A stretch of 64,000 nucleotides of DNA, from NCBI RefSeq assembly GCF_000315625.1, contig NW_005434665.1, positions 238,893-302,892 of the forward strand, given 5' to 3'. Under the pieces are notes generated by a model. The model was given only the letters and a program-made list of their open reading frames with translations, was not told the origin of the DNA and did no database searches. Each line of letters begins with the position of its first letter. Position 1 is the first letter of the stretch. The position numbers and the translations under genes are program-made. Source of the DNA: Guillardia theta CCMP2712. Lineage: Eukaryota; Cryptophyceae; Pyrenomonadales; Geminigeraceae. Shown piece after piece: positions 21,064 through 32,193 of the stretch.

Positions 21064-22246
21064 ATGTCCAACTACATTCCGAGCGCGGTGGCCAACATCG
21101 TCGCTGTTCCCGTGCAAATGTCCATGGATGGACAGTCTCCCCTGGAATCCTGCGGATGGGAGGCAGTAGACATTCACTCGCACGGTGAAAACTGGAGTGT
21201 GGTTGGCGAGTCTACTCAAGTTCTCATGGCGAAGCTCCTCAGCGAGCAGGTTTGTGAGCTTGTCTTACGGTAGCTGTATGAGACTTGATGCACAGGAAGT
21301 GCTGACGGAGCCGGGGGGGATGATGATTCACTCCTCAGGCATCAAGCCGTCCATGAACATGGGAGGACTGTGGTTGGGTATACGTCGAGCGTTCTGTGCT
21401 GGGGAGTCGTGCTGTCGCGTGCAGTGGAAGAATCATGGTGAGTCGCACTTGAGGAAGGGGCTCGGTTCAAACCTGTTGTTTCCAGAAAGTCAGCCCAAGA
21501 TCATGACGATTCATCCCTCCTTCCCGTCCAAGGTTGGTCGGGAGGTTTGCCGGACAAGCACGCTCACAGTCAGTGCGATTGAGCAGGTTGTGCCGGTCAA
21601 CCTGGACGAATTCCAGGGATCCATGTACATGAAGCGAGCAGCCTGGATGGCTTCACTGAATACGTGAGTTAGTGCGCTTCTTCAAAGATGATGGCAATGA
21701 CGACCAAAACTTGACAGACAACTGGAGTTTGACATCAAAATGGCTCCATCCTGTACAGCTGCTTGGTGTGCGGGGCAGGTCTCCATTGGCATCGTTATGT
21801 TGCTGGGTCTGACGTGCTCGTGGGGACCCGTCAGGGTTGCTGCTTGACCCTGGTCAAGGGTCGAGGACTCACCTTTCTCAATGTTGGCGGAACAGTGCTG
21901 AAGAAAACTCTGAGAGACGGTTGCTACTTCCCGTCTTCCCTTGACTTGAGCTGAGGCCCGTGCAGGTGAGAAGGTTTTCATCGACACGTCTGCGCTGGTT
22001 GCCTGGGCCACGACGGTGATGGTTCGCTCCTGCTACCACCCTTCATTCTCTGTTACAGGCCACCATCAGCGCGGAGCGAGCGGGGAACTGCTGCACCATT
22101 GTCAGGGTGTGCAGGAGAGGATGAGGGGACTGACTGGGTTGCTGCAGTGTTGTGGTGGGATGGGGTTGGCCAACACGACCATCACTGGTCCGGGAGTTGT
22201 CTACATTCAGAGCATGTCGAGAGAGAAGGCTGCGCAGGTACAATGA
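21064..22246 (+). CDS. AIM24/TRAP-like fold protein, paralogue C
   Basis: The most readable member of the trio. Exon 1 (21064-21249) ends ENWSVVGESTQVLMAKLLSEQ. From 21296 follow EVLTEPGGMMIHSSGIKPSM, GGLWLGIRRAFCAGESCC, a 50-nt intron, then PKIMTIHPSFPSK, VVPVNLDEFQGSMYMKRAAW, LEFDIKMAPSC, GCCLTLVKGRGLTFLNVGGT, GEKVFIDTSALVAWATT and finally CCGGMGLANTTITGPGVVYI with QSMS, stopping at 22244-22246. The order and spacing of these strands match AIM24/DUF124 from end to end. Cys-Cys pairs recur at positions usually held by hydrophobic residues. No signal or transit peptide is evident. Confidence 0.87.
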
Positions 22247-23099
22247 CCGTGCCTAGGGTGCTGCCGCGTCATTGGGACATGTAACGGCTGTCAACAGGGA
22301 TACATGATGGCTGCTCGCGCAAACAGCAAGTAGATCGCTTCCTGGCCCTGATCCTCACATCTAAACCTTTTGATGTGATTCACAACTCGGCCCTTGACCT
22401 CTACACCTGGGATTCGGGAACGACAGTGCGGGACTGGCACGTCAGGTTCCGAGGCATCCGAGAACTCAGGAGCCGCTAAGGGCTCCGAACTTCGGCGGAT
22501 CCAGAACTGAATAAACTGATCATAGCCTGATGCCAAGTGAATCTCAGGCTCTCAGACTCACTCACTCACTGCCATGACTGACAGTTATCAGTCACCAGGC
22601 ACTCAGGCTGTGTTGGTATGGATGTTCAAACTGATACTCGTGCTTACTTTAACAGCTGCCACTCTATGATTATTGACCGAACTCGGGAAGGACTTGAAGT
22701 GTATCTCAGTGTGACTCGTGATTTACTCATGAAGGACAAGTGAGGCTAACTAAGGCTAGGGCCGCAGGGAGAGATTACCATATCAAGTCCGCCTCAGAGA
22801 GATATAGGAACAAAAGAAGGGGCAGTGAAAAAACTTACTACAAGGGTATATATATGACCATCGTCCCATGATAGGTTTATAATAGTTTTAATCATCGGAG
22901 CGCACGTGAAGGGAGGAGGCAGGCAAGCCCTGAGGAGCAACAGGAACAAGAAGGAGAAGGAGAAGGAGAAGGAGAAGAGGTAGAGGACGAGGAAGCACAT
23001 CAAGGAAGACAAGGACAGACAGCTCAAGGACCTTGTCTCGTTGTTGCCACTCGTTTCTTGGACTGTTACTTGAGGCCCTTACCTGACTCAACCCTCACC
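22247..23099. other. Intergenic upstream of NOG1
   Basis: Contains TCACTCAC/CAGTCACC words near 22555-22610, similar to the GC-island vocabulary, and GAAGGAGAAGGAG runs near 22950. The last part is the NOG1 promoter and 5' UTR. No coding signal. Confidence 0.4.
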
Positions 23100-25268
23100 A
23101 TGGTTGTGTACAACTTCAAGAAGATCGCCCCTGTCCCGACGTCCAAAGATTTCGTCGATGTTGTGCTCAGCAAGACCCAGAGACAAACGCCGACGGTTGT
23201 TCACAAGCAGTATGCCATCGGGCGAATCAGAGCCTTCTACATGCGCAAGGTCAAGTACGCGCAGCAGTGCTACGAGGAGAAGATTGCCCGCATCCTCGAT
23301 GAGTTTCCTCGGCTGAACGACATTCACCCCTTCTATGCAGACCTGATGAATGTGCTGTATGACAGAGATCACTACAAGCTTGCTCTTGGTCAGCTCAACA
23401 TGGCACGAGGGCTCATAGACAAGATAGGAAAGGACTACCTGAGGCTCCTCAAGTTCGGCGACTCCCTGTACCGCTGCAAGCAGCTCAAGAGAGCTGCGCT
23501 GGGTCGCATGTGCACGTTGATGAAGAAGCTCAAGTCTTCGCTGGAGTACCTCGAGCAAGTCCGCCAGCACTTGGCTCGCTTGCCTTCCATCGACCCCAAC
23601 ACGCGCACCCTCCTGATCTGTGGATTCCCCAACGTCGGGAAGTCCTCCTTCATGAACAAGGTGACGAGAGCAGATGTGGAGGTGCAGCCGTACGCGTTCA
23701 CCACCAAGTCGCTCTTCGTCGGCCACATGGACTACAAGTACCTTCGATGGCAGGTGATCGACACGCCAGGGATCCTCGACCACTCGCTGGAGGAGCGAAA
23801 CACGATCGAGATGCAGTCGGTGACGGCGCTTGTGCACCTCAAGGCGTGCATCCTCTACTTCGTCGACCTCTCTGAGCAGTGCGGGTACTCGATCAAGCAG
23901 CAGGTCTCTCTCTTCCAGAACATCAAGCCTCTCTTCGAAGGGAAGCCCCTCATGGTGGTGCTCAACAAGAGCGACATGAAGACCGTTGACCAGTGCTCGC
24001 CGGAGGAGCAGGAGCTTGTGAAGACGATGCAAGGGGCCAACGTCCAGTTTATCACCTGCTCGACTCTCACGGAAGAAGGAGTGACGGGGCTCAAGACTGT
24101 CGCCTGCGACGCTCTGCTCACTCATAGGGTCAACACTAAGATTTCCCGCGCCGAGAAGGCAGGAAAGGAATCTAGCGTGCTGGACGGGATCCACGTTGCC
24201 ATGCCGGAGAATCGAGACACGTCCGAGAGGCCGCCAATCATCCCTTCCTCTGTCATGGCTCGGATGCAACAGGGAGAGACGACCAAGACGCAACGGAAGC
24301 TGCAAAAGGAGATCCAAGAAGAGTGTGGAGGAGCTGGAGTGTACTCGATGGACTACCGAGAGCAGTACCTCGGGCTCAAGAAGGAAGACTGGAAGTTTGA
24401 CATCATCCCGGAGATCATGGACGGGAAGAACATCGCTGACTTCGTTGACCCCGACATCGAGCGCATGCTTGAGGAACTCGAGCGCGAGGAGGAGGAGAGG
24501 GAAGCTCGCGGAGAGTACGATGAAGATCCTGACGCGCTGGATGACGGGCTGACGGAGGTAAGGAAGACGATGCGAGTGAGGGAGGAGCTTGACGATGATG
24601 AACAGGTTGAGCGTGAGCAGCTGGATGCGGCGAGGAGGAAGAAAGCAACGCTGAGGCACGAGAGCATGATGGCCAGGTCGAGAAACCATCCCACCATGCC
24701 CAGGACTGTCGCAGCGAACAGACGAGGAGACTTGTCGGCTCGCGGTCGCTCCATGGACGAGCATCTCGAAGAGCTCGGTTACGACGAGGACATTGTGAGT
24801 CTGCAGTTGTGATGGCGGATGTGCTGACGATGACACAACAGGGGGCGAGGAAGAGAGCGCGTTCCATGTCGGAGGCAAGAGGCAGGAGCAGAACCAGGAA
24901 GGAGCGCATGGACGTTGAGGAGGGAGAGGAGGGAGAAGCTATGGACGTGGACGGTGAGCGTGCAGCGAAGAAGATGAGAATGGCAAGCCGGAGCAGAAGC
25001 CAGAGCGTTCCAAGGGATGTTGCCGGTCATGCGTACAAGGACAAGACGCAGCAAGAGAAGGCAAAGAAGGTAAGAGCGAGGAGGCGTGCTCCTCGCCTTG
25101 CTGACGCTCAGATGCTCTCAGATTACCAAGAAGGTGGTCAAGAGCGCGATGAAGGTGAAGGGCAAGGGGACGGCAAGGAAAGGAGAGGCCGACCGACATG
25201 TCCCCAACTTCAAGCCCAAACATCTCCTTACCGGCAAGCGCGGGATCGGCAAGACGGATCGGCGCTAA
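23100..25268 (+). CDS. NOG1: Nucleolar GTP-binding protein 1 (60S ribosome assembly GTPase)
   Basis: Exons 23100-24794, 24842-25069 and 25122-25268 encode 689 aa. The protein aligns over its length with eukaryotic NOG1 (human GTPBP4). The N-terminal helical region starts [17 protein letters not shown]. The OBG/HflX-type GTPase domain has G1 [10 protein letters not shown]3 DTPGILD and G4 NKSD. The C-terminal signature [17 protein letters not shown] appears only if the stop at the end of the first exon is removed by splicing at ATT|gtgagt. NOG1 binds pre-60S particles in the nucleolus and nucleoplasm. The start at 23100 gives the conserved N-terminus; an upstream in-frame CTG is ignored. Confidence 0.97.
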
Positions 25269-25446
25269 GAGCCTGTGGGACGAGCGAGAAGCTCGAGAGA
25301 GAAGAAGAGAGAAGTCGTCGGAGATGCCAGTTCGAAAGTGTCTCTCTGTTTGTGTATCCTCACTTAGTGAAGAACTTTTCAAATCCAGCTCTCCTCTTGC
25401 GTCCTTGTCCCTCTCCCTCCCTCCTGCTTCTCCTCTCCCTGAAACT

Positions 25447-26956
25447 TCATACGACATCCTCCAGGCTCTCCCATCCCCGTGGACCTCCAGACTGACAACC
25501 GACCCGCTCTGCTTCACTTCTCCTGCTGCGCAGCCAGTCACTCGCGCGTTCAGCAATCTCAACACGCACCTTCGAGTCCAGTTGGACGTACCGATCCCAC
25601 GAGTACCTGCACACTCCAATGAGAAGATGCGAGAGAGAAGCAGAGGGGTACATGGCAGATCCTAGGAGAGTGAGGAAGATGCCCAGGACGTTGACGCCCG
25701 TGACTTTGTTCCGGTAGAAGGCGATTCCAAGAGCTGCTTGCAAGGCGCTCTTTGCACAACTTGAAATGTGAGTTGTCAACGGGGATCCGTGCCTGCAGCA
25801 GGTTGAAAGGAGAACAACTTGGGACTGGGCTCACTTGATCAAGGCAAAGTACGCAAGGTTGATGAGGAATCCAAACAAGGCCGAGGCCGTCATGATGGCC
25901 CAGAAAGAGCGCTGGTAGAAGTGCTCGTTCTTGACCGCGTTGCTATACTCTCCTGACACGATCACGAGCGGCGCCGTCATGATCGTCGCCAAGATCGTCG
26001 TGTAGTGCATCAAGCGCCATGTTGAACCGTTCACAAGGTTGAGGACCTGGAGGGGGAGGGGGAGTCAGATCCGATCTAGCAGCATCAAAAAGTGGAAGGA
26101 GAACCTTCTTGACGTAAGTGGAGTAGAGGGCCATGAAAAGGGAAGCCAAGCATCCAGTGAACTAACAAAAACCTCGAGTCACAGCTCATCGTAGCACAAG
26201 GGGAAAGAGAAGTAGATGGCAAGCAAAGAAAATAGAAAGAGAGCTCACAAATCCTTCATAAGTGAAATTCAGCTCGCTGATGGATCCAAGGAAGAAACCC
26301 AACATCACTACAAGGCAGCAGCCCAGAGTTCGCATCCTCGGCAGGTAACCAAGAATCACAAAGCTCGAGAGGATGTTCAGCGGGATCACAAGTGAGCGCA
26401 AAATTTGATAGAAAGAAACGTCGACAAATCGAAGGCAGTAGTTGGTCATGGAAAGCATGCCGACGTACAGGAATGTCACCGGTACCACCTGGACCGCTAT
26501 TGACATGTCGAATTCAGGCGGCGGGGCAAACGAGAATGTCTTGTCCCACAAGCCTGCCGTCCCAATGATCCACAGGAGAATCCATGTGATGATGAGCTGA
26601 AAGTTGGTCACGAACAAAGGGAAGTGAAACTGTCGGAAGATCGACTTATTCATGAAGGTAAGGGACAGGGAGGTTGCGAAGTAGAATAGCACAGCTAGCA
26701 AGACTTTGTGCGTTCTCGTCAAGCTTCCACTCGAAGTGTGCATCCAACTCCATGATCCGCTCCTTGTGCTGCACGAACGATCGATATGAGCAATACGATG
26801 AGGTACCCTGCCTCGCCCCCCAGACAGACGGGAAAGGGGCGGAATCGATTGAGGAATCCTAGGGGGCGATGGAAGAGCATCAACCGCGCAGGTAAGGAAT
26901 GAAAGAGCCATGGCAGTCAAAAATGATGACAAGGTGAGCTGAAGAACACTCGTCAT
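25447..26956 (-). CDS. Nucleotide-sugar / triose-phosphate-family transporter (GDP-fucose transporter-like)
   Basis: A multi-exon drug/metabolite-transporter-superfamily protein with about ten hydrophobic segments. Segments such as FMNKSIF, VSFYQILRSLVIPLNI, GCLVVMLGFFLGS (here GCCLVVMLGFFLGS) and FMALYSTYVKKVL are typical of the SLC35C1 GDP-fucose transporter branch. After the exon ending LAYFALIK, the codon completed across the intron leads to HGSPLTTHISSCAKSALQ, the family's loop before the final helices, then NVLGIFLTLLGSAMYSW. Transport of a nucleotide sugar into the Golgi is the likely role; related TPT proteins sit in plastid envelopes. The N-terminus has an extra hydrophobic leader and about 60 polar residues. 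The 45-nt intron before the last exon is a multiple of three, so retention would keep the frame. Convergent with NOG1. Confidence 0.85.
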
Positions 26957-27911
26957 TGGTCGGAGAAGCTTGCAGTCTCAATTCCGAACAGATGCGACCA
27001 ATGAAGGGTGAGGGGATAAACTGTTCAGTACAGTGACGGATCAACGAATGAGACCCAAGTTTGTACGAGCATGTTCAAGAAACTGTACAAGAAACATCTG
27101 GGCGGGTTGAGATGCACGAGTAGCCGATCACAAGGCGCCTCATTCCTCCATTCTTTCCCCTCCATTCTCCATGCCCTCCTGCCATGTCTGGGGTGATCAT
27201 CCACCCTACCCCCTCTTTGAGCTTGTTAAAATCCTTGACTACCCCTCATATTCACTTCGCTACCCCCATAGTTCCCCATAAAATCACCCTACCCGTCTCG
27301 TACCAATAGAACTTCACTCAACTCGAAGGCTCGCCTGGTCGAACTCAGTGAGAGTCGTAGCAACCCGGTCACTCAACCAGGGCCCCGGCCCCGGGCCCGC
27401 CGAGCCGGGATGGTCTGAGTGGGGATGAGGTTTATCTCTTCACAGTTTGCGAAGAGACGCGCGACCTTTGAGGAGCTGAAGGGTTTTACATAGGGGGTAG
27501 GGGTGAAAATATGAGGGGTAGTGGAAAATGAAGGGGTATTTAGTAGGGGTGGTTTTGATAGGCTTATTGGGTGTTCAATGGGATGATTTTCTAAAACATT
27601 GGTGGGTGAGAAGTGGTAGGGAGGGGGTAGGGGAGAGAGGGAGGGGGTGTGGGCTATATATACCGAGGTGGCAAAACGGTTCGCAAACAGAGACGGTCAG
27701 TACGATGAGAACATGAACACTGAAATGATATGATATCTCGCGGTTTTTCCTTGTTCTTCCGTTGATGAGATGAGAGAAAAGAGAGGGAGCATACATATTC
27801 CTTGTGTCCTGTTGTGTTTCGTACCTCATGTATTCCCCATGAAGAACATGAGAGCTCCTTTTTATGTTTACATCTGTCGATGTCATAGTTTGTGTCTGAC
27901 AACATTAGCAG
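26957..27911. other. Intergenic, CTACCCC-rich, then promoter of the small gene
   Basis: At about 27190-27640 the sequence is full of CTACCCC and, further on, GGGGTAG words, with a short GC island (ggccccggccccgggcccgccgag) near 27380-27405. The right end holds a TATA-like element and a possible 5'-UTR intron for the small gene at 27912. Confidence 0.5.
27655..27662 (+). promoter_or_regulatory. TATA-like element
   Basis: The octamer tatatata lies in a G-rich context 250 bp before the ATG of the small codon-biased gene. A GT (gtcagt) near 27697 and the gacaacattagcag acceptor ending at 27911 could bound a 5'-UTR intron, which would place the TATA element about 35-40 bp before a short first exon. 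Inferred from position. Confidence 0.4.
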
Positions 27912-28082
27912 ATGATCTGCAAGCTCTTTGACCTCGAGGACTACGCCGGTACCTACCGCGAGACCCGCAACGCCTACCTCAAGGCCGCCAACCAGCTCAA
28001 GCTCGCCACTGGCCCCTACAAGGCTGCCCGCGATGCCTACGTCGCTGCCACCGCCACCTACACCAAGTCCCTCTACGAGTAA
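27912..28082 (+). CDS. Small Ala/Tyr-rich helical protein, strong codon bias
   Basis: A 56-aa open frame directly after a good splice acceptor (ttagcag|ATG). Nearly every codon ends in C or G (GCC, TAC, CTC, AAG), a pattern seen elsewhere in this window only in the gene at 40830-41707, and typical of very highly expressed genes. The product is mostly helical, with Tyr at regular spacing: TYRETRNAYLKAANQ, then GPYKAARDAYVAA, then TYTKSLYE. I do not recognise the family. The ATG could be an internal Met of a terminal exon with an upstream coding exon not identified. A TATA-like element is about 250 bp upstream. Confidence 0.6.
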   Translation: MICKLFDLEDYAGTYRETRNAYLKAANQLKLATGPYKAARDAYVAATATYTKSLYE

Positions 28083-29119
28083 ATTGTCCTCCAGACAATG
28101 TCGAAGAGCAAGCAGGGGATATCGGCAGATTCGTTTTGCAATGAAACCTTTGTAAAATACTCCTGTACCATTGTTACACCCCGCCTGCCACACATGACAT
28201 TTCAAGGTTTCACACGAATTTTGTTGCTTTGCACATTCGAGTTGGACTGAATGTTGTATCTTGAGTTCCGCTCCAGTGCGATGCGTGCACGTTGGCAAGC
28301 GAGTCTGGCGATCGACTGTTGGGTTGGAAGATACTCTATGAAGAGACTCATGAAATCTGCTCTTGTGGGGTTGCCATCGAACTCGGATTGTGCAGAATCT
28401 TTGTAGTTCACTGACGTCGGCTGCTTGGAGCCGACACAGTATTCCTTTCTTTGAAAATTTAAACCTCTGTGTCCACTGCTCGTCATTTTCACCTGTTGTA
28501 GTCGAACTCGTCCTGCTCTTCTGCTGAGCTGAACAGCGCTCCCCTGGATCTCAACTACATACTGATCACACCTGTCACTTCCTCTTGTTCTTCAAACTCC
28601 ATTATCTCTCCTCGCCTTCTCTTCGTCTCCTGTCATCTTATCTACATTGCAAATCACGCGAATCACGTTCTGTTGCTAGTAGGCCACAAGCGTGGTGGTA
28701 GGCATCTGGACATATAGGGGGTGGTCAAAGGGTTTTAGGGGGGTGGGGGTAAAGGGATCGGGTGCATGCAAGGCAGGGGGGCAGGGGGCGGAGGGTGAGG
28801 GCCAGAGGAGGAGGAGGAGAGTATGTGAGTGACAGTTGAGATGAGAAGTGAGCTGTGGGATCAGCTTGTAGCTGAAGGAGGAGCAACATAGTCTGGCTGA
28901 AAGAGGGTTGGTGTGCACGGAATACTGATCAGCTATGACGAGGATCGTTCTAGAAGGGTTAACAGTCAGTCCATCACAACCTCTGCGTTCGCTCCTCCCC
29001 GTTTCATCGTCTCCCATACTTTTTCTTCTCTGCCTCCTGATGACTCTGCTTGCTCAGGTTCAAGTCAGCCCACCTCGGTCTCGAAGTCTGCATAATTGCC
29101 TGCTATACATGAGGGAAAG
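28083..29119. other. Intergenic between the small gene and organellar IF-2
   Basis: About 1 kb of 3' flank and promoter DNA, with GGGGGTGGTC / GGGGGTGGGGG sequence near 28710-28800. I saw no coding or RNA gene. Confidence 0.45.
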
Positions 29120-32100
29120 ATGAACACAATGGCGCACGTAGCAAGGGCAAGGCTCGCGCGCGTGGGCGCCATGGCTGTATCTGGGCTGCTGAGGAGCGGA
29201 ACTCGAAGAGCATTGAAGATCAGAGCTCCGACGCAAGTTGTGTGGGGCAGGAGCCATCGATGCGTGACTGGACTAGGAAGTGACATGTCGTGTGCTGTTG
29301 GCCATCGGAGCGTGAGTCGGAAGGAAGGAGCATGGCTATCAGGCGCTGCAGGAGAGATGGAGAACGTTCGAGAGGAGGACACTGCAGACATGAACGATCC
29401 GGAAAAGCCGGCGGGGGAGCCTAGTAAGAACAAGAGAAAGCTTTTCGTGAGGGGAATCCCTGCACATTGGAAGGAAGACGCAGTGAAGGAAACCTTTGAC
29501 AAGTTCGGGGTTATCAAAGAAATAAAGATTGTTCGGCCAGAGAAAGGAGGAAGTCAGAACGCCTCAGGTCTGTTTGACGGCTGCTCTTTCATTCTGCAGT
29601 GAGGATTGTGAACAGGAGCTTGTTTCATTGTATATGACAACGAGGCGAGTGCAAAGCAAGCTGCTGCCGAGATGGAAGGGCAAACGATGATGAACAGCCC
29701 ATCTGCTTTGAAAGTCAAGCTGCAATCATACGTCAATCAAGATGAGTCCAGCACGTCGCCAAAAAAGTTCTCCCTCTTCTGCACAGGGTGAGTTTCGATG
29801 GTCTCGCCTGCCCGCACTTCACAAAGTCTCAGCGTCTCTCCATGCAAGGACGCAAGTCCCTCACACGTCTCTGACCTCTGCATCCCCCATCAGGTTCAGG
29901 GAGAAGATTCGACCGAAGGATCTCCGAGGCCTCTTCCTGGAGCATGGATTGAAGGAGGTAAGGTTGCCCCTCACTCAACTGCTCTGATCGCTCCTATCCA
30001 GCAGGACATCAACGTTCAGATCATCAATGAAGACCATGCCATCAAGAGGAACAAGTGTCTGGCGGTGCTGAGCTTCGACACCATGGCGAGTGCGATATCA
30101 GCGATGAAGAAGCTCAACGGCAAGTACTTGAAAGCGAGCAAGCTCGAGCTCAACCCTAAGAACTTCGAATTGCCCGACGAGACTGTCGATCCTCCTCCCA
30201 AACCGAAAGCCGCAGCCTCTCCTCCACCGCCACCAGCAAAGGAAAACGGGAAGGCAACTAGCGCTAAGGAATCCGGCAAAGGCGCCAGCGCCTCACCGGC
30301 CGCTGCGGCGGTCCAGGCGTTCCCTCAGCCCAAAGTTTCAGGCAGACAGTCGAAGAAGGTCAAGTCAGATGATTCTAAGATAGTCGAGGTGAAGCCTGGC
30401 ATGACGATCAAGGAACTGGCGGAGACGATGGGCATACGTGTGGTGGACGCACTCAAGTCGCTGATCAAGATGGGAGAGGAGCCCAAGACTATCCAGGATG
30501 AGCTGACCATTGACATCGCAGAGCTTCTCGTGCTCGAGTACGGCATGCACGTCAAACTCCCTGAAGGGTCTGAGTCCATGGTTCTCGGAAGGACGTTCAC
30601 CAACGAGGAGTATCAGAAATTGGATCTCAGAGCCCCGGTGGTGACGATCATGGGACATGTGGACCATGGCAAAACAACGCTGCTGGACTACCTCCGTTCT
30701 ACCTCAGTCGCAGCGGGCGAGGTTGGGGGGATCACGCAGAGTATCGCAGCGTTTGAGGTTCACCGACCGAAGTTGGGTAAGATCTGCTTCATCGACACTC
30801 CCGGGCATCAGGCTTTCTCGTCCATGCGCGAGCGAGGAGCCAAGGCAACGGACATCATCGTGCTTGTCATTGCTGCTGAGGACGGAGTGATGCCGCAGAC
30901 CATCGAAGTCATCGATCATGCGCGAGCAGCCCAGGTTCCTATCATCATCGCCGTGAACAAGTGCGACCTCCCAGGCGCTGACCCCAACATGATCTACTCT
31001 CAGCTCATGGAGCACGGCGTCACTGTGGAGCCGTTTGGAGGAGACGTGCAGACGGTGAACATCTCGGCCCTCAGAGGCCAGGGGATCGACAAGCTGGAGG
31101 AGGCGATCCTCTTGCTGGCGGAGATGATGGACCTGCGGGCCCCGCGCGACGGGCCGGCTGAAGGATTCATCATCGAGTCAAGGAAAGACAAGGCGCTCGG
31201 CCCCGTCGCTTCCTGCGTCATCACCCTCGGGGCTCTGCGTGTCGGGGACGTGGTGGTAGCAGGAGCGGACTGGGGGAGGGTGAAGGTGCTCAGGGATGCG
31301 AAAGGAGAGTCGGTGAAGTTCGTCGGGCCCTCGTCTGTGGCGGAGGTCGTCGGGTTTCGGTCGCAGCCCTCGGCAGGGCAGGAGCTTTTCGTCGTCGAGA
31401 ACGATTCCAAGGCGGAGTCTTACACGGAAAAGTTCGGGTCAAGAAAGGGGAGCATGAAGAGGATACAGAGCTCGAAGCAGGAGGAGCACCAAGGGGAGCT
31501 GATGGAGGTTCCCGTCATCGTCAAGGCTGACTGCGAAGGAACGCTTGAAGCCGTCATGGCCTCGCTCCTCGCGCTCCCCAGCCACGAGATCGTCCTCAAG
31601 ATCATCGAGAGCGGGACAGGGCCGGTGACCGAGTCGGACGTGCAGTCGGCGAGTGCAAGCGGAGCTCACATCTACACCTTCAACTGCCGCCAACCGTCAG
31701 CCCAGCTGAAGAAGACGATCCAGAATCTTGAGGTGAAGGTTTCAGACTTCCGCATCATCTACGACCTCATCGACAACGTCACCAGCCTGCTGGTCTCCAA
31801 GCTGCCGCCCAGGGAGGAGCTGCAGGTGGTGGGAGAGGCTACCGTGCTGCAGAAGTTCGAGATCACCGGGAAGAACGCGACGGTGGTGGCAGGATCGAAG
31901 GTGACTAGGGGGATGGTGAAGTCCAAGTGCGATGTCAAGGTCATGAGGAAGGGCGAAGTGATCCACGAGGGGAAAGTCGAGACGCTGCGCAGGGGGAAGG
32001 AGACGGCGGATCAGATCATGGCGGGCAACGAGTGTGGCATCACACTGGAGTCGTTCACGGAGTTCGAGAAGGGAGACAAGATCCAGTTCTTCGAGATGGT

Positions 32101-32125
32101 GGTGACGGAGAGGAAGGAGCTCTAG
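29120..32125 (+). CDS. Organellar translation initiation factor IF-2 with two N-terminal RRM domains
   Basis: Four exons (29120-29567, 29616-29787, 29894-29957, 30002-32125) in matching phase encode about 935 aa. The Arg/Ala-rich, acid-poor N-terminus (MNTMAHVARARLARVGAMAV) looks like a mitochondrial presequence. RRM1 (about residues 104-190) has RNP2 KLFVRGIP and RNP1 GACFIVYD, the latter assembled across the first intron. RRM2 (about 200-285) starts KFSLFCTGF and includes KCLAVLSFD. A Pro/Ala/Lys linker leads to an IF2_N domain (VKPGMTIKELAETMGI, about 358-410) and the IF-2 GTPase: G1 GHVDHGKTT, G3 DTPGHQAF, G4 NKCDLP, G5 SALRGQG, followed by the IF-2 C-terminal domains. IF-2 delivers initiator tRNA to organellar ribosomes. 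The RRM pair is not part of ordinary IF-2. Confidence 0.93.
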
Positions 32126-32193
32126 TAGTCGCATGGCCCAACTTGTTGATTGCACGGTTACTGTACAAGACTTCTGGTCTCTCCCCAAGGGGG

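Noticed and set aside
23088-24878. 596-codon open frame on the minus strand
   Set aside because: It is exactly antisense to NOG1, whose conserved protein is certain; the frame is open because of strong third-position GC bias.
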